Assembly (NCBI RefSeq): GCF_033118175.1
Contig: NC_083694.1
Coordinates: 38,463,608-38,527,607 of the forward strand
DNA: 64,000 bases
Direction: 5' to 3'
Origin: Dama dama
Taxonomy: Eukaryota > Chordata > Mammalia > Artiodactyla > Cervidae
Shown: positions 57,486-64,000 of the stretch, piece by piece
How positions within the stretch are numbered: the first letter of the stretch is position 1
How the letters are laid out: every line of letters starts with the position of its first letter
Notes under the pieces: model-generated
Database searches by the model: none
What the model saw: the letters and a program-made list of their open reading frames with translations, nothing else
What the model was told of the DNA's origin: nothing
Position numbers and translations under genes: made by a program

Positions 57486-60127
57486 GGGAAAGCACAAATC
57501 TCCCTACTTTCATGACCTCTATGCTGAAAACCAAATATTTTAAAGTGACATCCTACTTGTTCAGAAATACTTAACAGTAGTAAAGTTCAATAAATGGCTT
57601 AACAAAAGTATGATTTCACATGTACATTTAGGGGAAGCTGGCTATTGGAGCACACGCTGAGGTGGCCTGAAGGTCTGCTCCCCAAGCAAATTAGAGGAAA
57701 GGCCTACGTGTGTAAACTGAATTATTTAAATCTGAATAAATCTTAAATGAAGCATATTGTGTGCGAGAGAGTAAAAGTCAGCTTCCACAAACGCTTTCAA
57801 GTCACTTTCTGTTTGGTTACGGAAAACTTTCAATCTTTTTGTCCCATTTCAATCCTTTTACTCAAGAGTAGGGAATCCTCAATAGTAAAGATTAATTCAG
57901 AAAGCCTGGAAATCACAGTTGAAAAAATCTCAAAGTCCAACACAGAGGGGAAAAGTTGGGAATGAATGGAGCACTGTTTGAGCTTTACTTTAAAATGCTG
58001 TTTCGACTGCTGGTGTTTTAGCTTCTATGATGGTTGGGTTTGGTAAAGGGTTATATCTGAGAAGCTGGATCATGTGGAGAAAAAATATACAGACTCCCAA
58101 ATCACTTTTTCCTAAAACTTATGGCTCCTTAATTATTAAACTTTAATTAAGGTAACTGACTTTACCTTACTTTTTCTTATCTATAAAGCAGAGATAACCC
58201 TTCCTTCTTAGAGAGTACATGTGAAAATTAAAAGAGATAGCATCTGTAAAGCTCCTAACCCCTCCTTACCTGACATACAGGAGCCACCCAATAAATGATG
58301 GCTCCATTACCCACATCCTTTTCTGACTCTTAAGGATGGCATTCCAAGATTCCTCTCTTTCTCCTAAGAAAACACTTTGATTTAGCTTTTCTTCAAAAAT
58401 GGAGAGAGACATAACAATTACAGGGGAGAAAGAGGGAAAGAAAACCAAAGGGACCTTCCAAATGGAGTGACTGTTCAGATTTTTACTGCCAAGAATTAGA
58501 ATTTGATTTGTTCTATAGTCATGTGTTCATAAAAAAAAAAAAAATAAGTTATAGTTTGTCTCAGTTTCGTCACAGTTTTTCAAGAGGGGCCAAATACTGA
58601 TTGAAATGCAGAAAAGAGATGAACTACCACCTCTCTGGGGGTAACCGGTCAACCTAAGAAAAGCCTGAACATATTATTCTTTTACTCACCATGTTTACAC
58701 GAGGGTAGAAAACCACTACTCTTCGGGGGCCACAAATATTTCCTCTCTTTTCAATTTAGCAACTGAGCAGACTTTTCCACCACCATAGACTACAGTGTTG
58801 GAAGACAGAGTGAATTCCTCTGAAACATGAGATGTTTGGTCTAAGAAGATAACTAACGACCTGACTCTTAACTGAACTACGACCAAGAAATGAAGACAAG
58901 TTTTAAACTCTTCCAATCTTCCTGTTTCAAAAACAGAGCATTAATGGTGGTGTCATTCCCTCCTACTTCTGGCCGAGCTGCTTGATGAGGGTAGACCGAG
59001 AGGAAAGCTGAGCCCCACTCACCAGCCTCCTTGAGGAGCAAGGGTGCTCAATGGGGCAGGTGGGGATGGTCTGGGAATTCTGGACACTCATGGGACTCTC
59101 AGACCTCCACCAGACCTGCCCATCCCCGCCCAACACACTTCCAATTCCCACAAATATTTGAGGTTTGACCAAGTTAGGATAGGTCACTGCTGGGTCATTC
59201 AGCATCTAAAATTATTTGCCTCTAACCAAAAAGAGCTCAGACTAAGGGAATCATTTTAGTATTCAAGGTTATCAGAGGAAAATAAAACAAAAGCTCTGTT
59301 GCCAAGAATTTGAGTCATTTCTCTACATACAACAACTTCAAGGCACCTCCTCTTGGCTGGAAAAGAAATCCCTTGGGTGACTTATTTCGGATCAAAGTCG
59401 TTTTGAAAATAGAAAACTCTACATTCTCAAAGGGATAGATCACTGTCTGAAGTGAATTTCATTTAACCTAAAGTTTTATGCCAACTTAAACACACGAAAG
59501 CCCCAATGCTTATAAGAAGGCATTCACCTCTTCCTTGCTTATAGGTACATGGAAAAGCTATTATGGGGATAATCAGCTCAACTATAAAATGAAGCAGTCA
59601 TACATAATGACAAAAACAGATACAAGTCATAAATTGCCTTTTCCCCTTCAGAATCCATGCAGGCAGGCACTCCAGTACATTCTTTTGTGCAAAGATAAAA
59701 CTTTTGCCTCGAATAAACAGTGGCTTAGTCTCAGTTGAGCCTTATAAATAGACTGCCTACAAAACAAATACAAACAAATGCTGTTTATCTTAAACAAAAG
59801 GCAGATGGACCTCTCTGCCCTCAATCAGGTCACAGTATATATGATAGAAGTCTGGCTAGTGGCAGAGGCTGGCTGAGAATCTCTGGGTGCAGGGACACGA
59901 GCCGGTTTCCACTGGATCACTGCTGTGCCCAGATCTGGTTTTGTAGGCACGAAGGACCAGTGAAAGGCTCTCTTAGAAGGGAAGTGTCTCCTCCACACAC
60001 GGTACCCCGAGTAAAGACCAAAGAACAAAATACCATCTAAAGTGCTAGCTAGGTTTCCCACTGAACTATCCAAACAGTCTCAATTTCCTACTCTCTCTTT
60101 CCCACTTCACTTGCTTATGCATATATG
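57486..60127. other. Intronic sequence, AT-rich, with a MIR
   Basis: MIR-like at 58175-58300 ('tttcttatctataaagcaga', 'tagagagtacatgtgaaaat', 'aaatgatgg'). The minus-strand frames at 58716-58916 and 59825-60073 were examined as possible VPS13D exons and not accepted. An A14 run lies near 58531. Confidence 0.5.
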
Positions 60128-60334
60128 TGTGTTAGTCACTCAGTCGTGTCTGACTCTTTGCGACCCCATGGACTGTGTTCCGCCAGGCTCCTCTGTCCAT
60201 GAAGTTTCCCAGGCAAGAATACTGGAATCAGCTGCCATTTCCTCCTCCAGGGGATATTCCCAACCCAGGGATCAAACTTGCATCTCCTGCACTGGCAGGC
60301 GGATTCTTTACCACTGAGCCATCAGGGGGCCCCA
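60128..60334 (-). repeat. Bov-tA SINE
   Basis: Antisense copy ('gttagtcactcagtcgtgtc', 'cgccaggctcctctgtccat', 'gcactggcaggcggattctt', head 'accactgagccatcaggggg'). Well preserved; no certain target duplication. Confidence 0.94.
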
Positions 60335-60554
60335 AGAATGGCCACAACCAGCACCACTTCCTGAGAACCTGCTTTATGACAGAGGTGATGTGACAGCGGT
60401 CATCTTACAAGCTAACCAAGTGATGTCAAATAATAAGCTTCTGGTGGAAAACTATCAGTAATTAATTTTTCATGTTCTCTCTAGTGCCTGGAAGAAAGCC
60501 TCATACACACAAAGGAGAAACAACATACAGGGGAAAAAACAAAGTCTTTAGAAT

Positions 60555-60735
60555 TAGCTGGACTTGGTTTCATATCATTCCTGTCATTTCCAGTTGCACG
60601 ACCTTGAAAAAATCTCTTTAAGTCTCAGTTTCCTGATTTGAAGAATAGAACTTAACATACACAAGACAATATATGTAAGGAGCCTAGAAGAAGGCCTGAC
60701 AAAGAGAAGATGTTCAATTAATGTTTATAAGTGAG
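60555..60735 (+). repeat. MIR SINE
   Basis: 'tccagttgcacgaccttgaa', 'aaaatctctttaagtctcag', 'tttcctgatttgaagaatag', 'aagaaggcctgacaaagaga', 'ttcaattaatgttt': MIR sense order. Confidence 0.6.
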
Positions 60736-61145
60736 TATGTTCTTCATAAAGAGACAGGGCGTTTCAACCTTGTTTTTGCATCTTTTTCCTACTAATGTTG
60801 CCTGTACCAAGAAACATATAAAACTATTAGGTCTTTATCCAATTCACAACAAACAAAACTGATTTAAACAATAAAACAAAGGCTAAAGCCATATAGAATA
60901 AAATGTTATTAACTAAAACTAACAGAAAATTCATATCTCCTTGGCAAAAATTTAGATCTGTAGAATTTGAGCTGGGAATTCTGAGCTTGGTAGAAATAAA
61001 TGCTCCAAAGTTAAAGAGAGAAATAAACCCATCACAAAACTGTAGAAGTTATCAGTAAAACTAACCCTTAGTGAATAAGGAACAAAAATTTTTATTCCAT
61101 GAACAACAACTGACTTTGATGAAAAAACTTAGTCAAAAACAGGCA

Positions 61146-62606
61146 AAAACCATAACTGAAAAAGACACATGTACCCCAATGTTCACTGCAGCACTATTTA
61201 CAACAGCAAGGAGATGCAAGCAACTTAGATGTCCATTGACAGATGAATGGATAAAGACGTTGTGTTACATACATACAATGGAATATTACTCAGCCATAAA
61301 CAGGAATGCATTTGAGTGAGTTCTAATGAGGTGGATGAACCTATAGCCTATTATGGAGTGAAGTAAGTCAGAAAGTACATGCAGAGGACATCATGTGAAA
61401 TGCCGGGCTGGATGAATCACAAGCTGCAATCAAGATTGTCAGGAGAAATACCAACAACCTCAGACATGCAGATGATACCACTCTAATGGCCAAAAGTGAA
61501 GATGAAGTAACTGAAGAAGAACTATTGATGAGAGTGAAAGAGGAAAGTGGAAAAGCTGGTTTAAAACTCAACATTCAAAAAACTAAGACCGTGGCACCCA
61601 GTCCCATCACTTCATGGCAAATAGAAGGGGAAAAAGTAGAAGCAGTGACAGATTTTCTCTTCTTGGGCTCCAAAATCACAGTGAACAGTGACTGCAGCCA
61701 TGAAATTAAAAGACACTTTCTTGCTCCTTGAAAGAAAAGCTATGACAAACCTAGACAGTGTATCAAAAAGCAGAGACATCACTTTGCTGACAAAGGTCCA
61801 TGTAGTCAAAGCTATGGTTTTTCCAGTAGTCATGAACAAATGTGACAGCTGGACCATAAAGACGGTTGAGTGCTGAAGAATGGATGCTTTTGAATTGTGG
61901 TGCCGGAGAAGACTCTTGAGAGTCTCTTGGACAGAAGAGGCCAAAGCAGTCCATCCTAAGGTAAATCAACCCTGAATACTCATTGGAAAAACTGATGCTG
62001 AAGCTCCAATACTTTGGCCAACTGATGCAAAAAGCTGACTTGTTGGAAAAGACCCTGATGCTGGGAAAGATCGAGGGCCAGAAGACAAGGGGGCAGCAGA
62101 GGATGAAATGGTTATATAGCATCACTGATGCAATGTACATGAATTGAGCAAACTCTGAGAGACAATGAAGGACAGGGAAGCCTGGTGTACTGCAGTCCAT
62201 GGAGTCACAAAGAGTCGGACATGACTAGCAACTGAACAAGAAGTCAGAAAGAGGAAAACAAATATTCTATATTAACACATATATACGGAATCTAGAAAGA
62301 TGGTACTGATGAACCTATCTGCAGGGTAGCAATAGAGATGCAGGCCTAGAGAACAGACTGTGTGCACAGTGGGGGAAGGAGAGGGTGGTGACATATACAT
62401 CACCCTATGTGAAACAGATAGTAGGAATCTGCCATACAACACAGGGAGCTCAACCCAGTGCTCCTGGGGGGTGAGACGGGGTGGGAAGTGGGAAGGAGGT
62501 TCAAGAGGGAGGGGACGTATGTATGCCTGTGGCTGATTCATGTTGATGCATGACAGAAACCAACACAAAATTGTAAAGAAATTATCCTCCAATTAAAAAT
62601 CTATAA
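61146..62606 (+). repeat. L1 3' end split by a nested BovB
   Basis: 61146-61375 is L1 from the ORF2 end ('cccaatgttcactgcagcac', 'gtccattgacagatgaatgg', 'caatggaatattactcagcc') and 62241-62606 continues it ('cacatatatacggaatctag', 'acacagggagctcaacccag', 'ttatcctccaattaaaaatc'), with the A-rich end. The L1 is 5'-truncated. It had to be in place before the BovB landed. Confidence 0.93.
61376..62240 (+). mobile_element. BovB LINE, 865 bp, 5'-truncated, nested in L1
   Basis: Sense BovB from the middle of the reverse-transcriptase region to its 3' end: 'caacctcagacatgcagatg' (catalytic Y-A-D-D-type block, diverged), 'cttcttgggctccaaaatca', 'ttgtggtgccggagaagact', 'gcaaactctgagagacaatg', 'gtcacaaagagtcggacatg'. 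Stops and frameshifts break the frame, so no enzyme is made. Exact 11-bp direct repeats AAGTCAGAAAG at 61365-61375 and 62241-62251 mark the insertion, and that motif is native L1 sequence. Confidence 0.95.
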
Positions 62607-63976
62607 ATGAATTTTTTTTAAACAGAGAAAATTATTAAAATATTTGCATTCATGAGTGTACAGTCAAAACATTACTGGGATCAGAAAAGTACCCAAGATG
62701 AAGAGCATCTTATATTGCCTTGATGAGGACACAGAGAGAGGGATGGAAAGTGGGACAGAGCAGAGGTTCTATGATGATCAGAAGTGCTCCACTCCTTTGC
62801 TGGAAGAAACTATGCTATTGGCTTTCTTCCCTTAGGAAGACCAGATGACAGCTGTGCAGAGAAAACACTGAGTTACTACAGGGGCAGAAAAGAGAATGGA
62901 ATCATTTGTTCTACTGTTAACATCTGAGACTTTCCTAGTTTACAAAGAACTTTAAAAGAAAATTTTAAGAATAACTATGCAATTTTCCTATAAGTAATGA
63001 AAATAATCACAAAATAATTACAGAGAGAAGGGAATGAGAGTCTAAGAGAGGAAATTTATTCAATGGATGTCCCCCCGCCATGAATTCTCTGGCTTTCAGA
63101 GGTTAGAGGGTCTTATATTCAAATGACACCCAACAAGGGAAAAGTATGCTTTTTTCATTCATGCTGCAGAGAGAAACCTGTTCCTCTGACAAGGTTTTAG
63201 AATCTGAAATGCTGTGTTTTTTTTAAATAAATCATATTCCTAGAAAGGATTCCAGGAGCAACCATCTTATCATGGCCTTAGAACAGGATCGGATCTCTGA
63301 GGTTCTACTCAAAGGGTGTGAGTTCTTTTGCCAAGATCCAGGCAAAAGGGTCATGGAAAGATGCTCACAGCTCTGTGGCTAACCCCTAAATCATATCATC
63401 TTTGATCTGGAATCCATAGGTGATTTCTGGGGGTTGGGAGACCAGATGAAGAGGCTAAGACAAATAAAGGGGATAAAAGGCAGAGATTACCTCCTAGTTG
63501 TAGCTCCTTGATGCTAACAGTAAATAAAGTAAACAACAGTTTAAAATATAATGAGAAATTCCAGAAGTGGACATGATAGACCGGAAATTAAAAATGTTCT
63601 GTGAAGAATTCATATCTACCCACAGACAACTAAGACCTGCAGATCTATTACCTTCTTATGACAGAATGATTTTCCTTTTAACTTGATGGAGAGGGTTGTT
63701 ACCTCTTCATCTCCTTTGCTCCTCAGGTCAGCGGGGACAAGAGAAAGTACCAACACCTTCTTACAGGTTAAACAAAACAAAAACAAAAAACTAAAATCTC
63801 TTGAGACGGACAGAGATAAAGGTTATTTAAAAGCAGGAATGGGCAGAACCCAGGTTTTCTGACTACTAGGTGCCTTTAACGCTCAACCCTAAGTCTGCAA
63901 TAATGACTTATGATCTCAAGAGGCATGAAGCTCTCTGACAATCCAATAAAAACTTCAGATCTTTGTTCCAGGAAAA
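62607..63976. other. Intronic sequence, AT-rich
   Basis: Single-copy AT-rich DNA with no repeat family, exon or RNA gene that I recognise, running up to the CA repeat at the window end. Confidence 0.5.
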
Positions 63977-64000
63977 TACACACACACACACACACACACA
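63977..64000 (+). repeat. (CA)n microsatellite, cut by the window edge
   Basis: At least eleven or twelve CA units run to the last base, so the true length is unknown. Confidence 0.95.

Larger units (their letters stand above)
1..64000 (-). other. VPS13D: VPS13D gene, internal part (two exons plus flanking introns)
   Basis: The whole window appears to lie inside the 3' half of VPS13D, transcribed on the minus strand. This rests on two spliced coding segments (27322-27517 and 30226-30358) whose translations match what I know of the VPS13D C-terminal region, with compatible reading phase and canonical splice sites. VPS13D is a VPS13-family bridge-like lipid-transfer protein of about 4,400 residues. 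It acts at contacts of the ER with mitochondria and peroxisomes and is needed for normal mitochondrial morphology and clearance; recessive human variants cause a spinocerebellar ataxia. The gene start, promoter, 3' UTR and most exons are outside the window. That the outer parts are intron is inferred from finding no further exon there; a short exon could have been missed. Confidence 0.85.

Noticed and set aside
58680..58916. Possible VPS13D exon with a gtgagt donor at 58689 (minus strand)
   Set aside because: The frame leading into the donor is closed by a stop shortly upstream without a good acceptor, and the longer frame stops before the donor; strong donor words occur by chance many times in 64 kb.
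59825..60073. 82-codon minus-strand frame as a VPS13D exon
   Set aside because: No acceptor with pyrimidine tract and no recognisable VPS13 motif; it is also flanked by ordinary intron.
1..64000. CRISPR arrays, operons, phage or bacterial insertion sequences
   Set aside because: No spaced identical repeats or compact gene arrays; the repeat content is wholly ruminant.

Overview
This is nuclear DNA from a ruminant, most likely a bovid (cattle, sheep, goat or a relative; I cannot tell which). The evidence is about twenty tRNA-derived Bov-tA/BOV-A2 SINEs, several BovB (RTE-type) LINE copies, a CHR-2-type cetartiodactyl SINE, a ruminant mariner derivative and L1 3' ends, set in AT-rich single-copy DNA with old MIR and L2 remnants. 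There are no operons, prokaryotic genes, CRISPR arrays or intact viral genes. Nearly all open frames of 60-150 codons are chance frames or lie inside repeats.

Only one gene is recognisable: VPS13D, a giant bridge-like lipid-transfer protein, on the minus strand. Two consecutive coding exons are visible, at 30226-30358 and 27322-27517 (in transcription order), separated by a 2,708-bp phase-1 intron with good splice signals. Together they encode about 110 residues of the conserved glycine-rich, amphipathic-helix region (ATG_C-like) near the C-terminus. I did not find the exon before or after this pair, so 30359-64000 and 1-27321 are read as long introns. The last coding exon and 3' UTR should lie beyond coordinate 1, and the N-terminal bulk beyond 64000.

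Layout: 1-27 kb is the downstream intron, with scattered SINEs, a CHR-2 SINE with target duplication at 680-919, an L1 3' end at 4191, a mariner miniature element at 5128, two head-to-tail Bov-tA copies at 13.3-13.8 kb, and BovB tails at 16.8 and 17.3 kb. It also holds a CpG-dense, non-repetitive stretch at 9.44-10.52 kb that looks regulatory. 27.3-30.4 kb holds the exon pair, with an exact-period 60-bp duplication in the intron between them. 30.4-64 kb is the upstream intron. It contains a twin-primed (5'-inverted) L1 with a 14-bp target duplication, a 42-bp segment of that L1 copied in inverted orientation about 0.9 kb away, BovB inside L1 at 39.2 kb, a HAL1/L1 ORF1 remnant at 42 kb, a second CpG-rich regulatory candidate near 51 kb, and BovB nested in L1 at 61.4-62.2 kb with a perfect 11-bp target duplication.

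I see no previously undescribed biological system. The observations most worth checking are the CpG-rich candidate enhancers, the templated-looking inverted copy at 32.9 kb, and the dated nested insertions.
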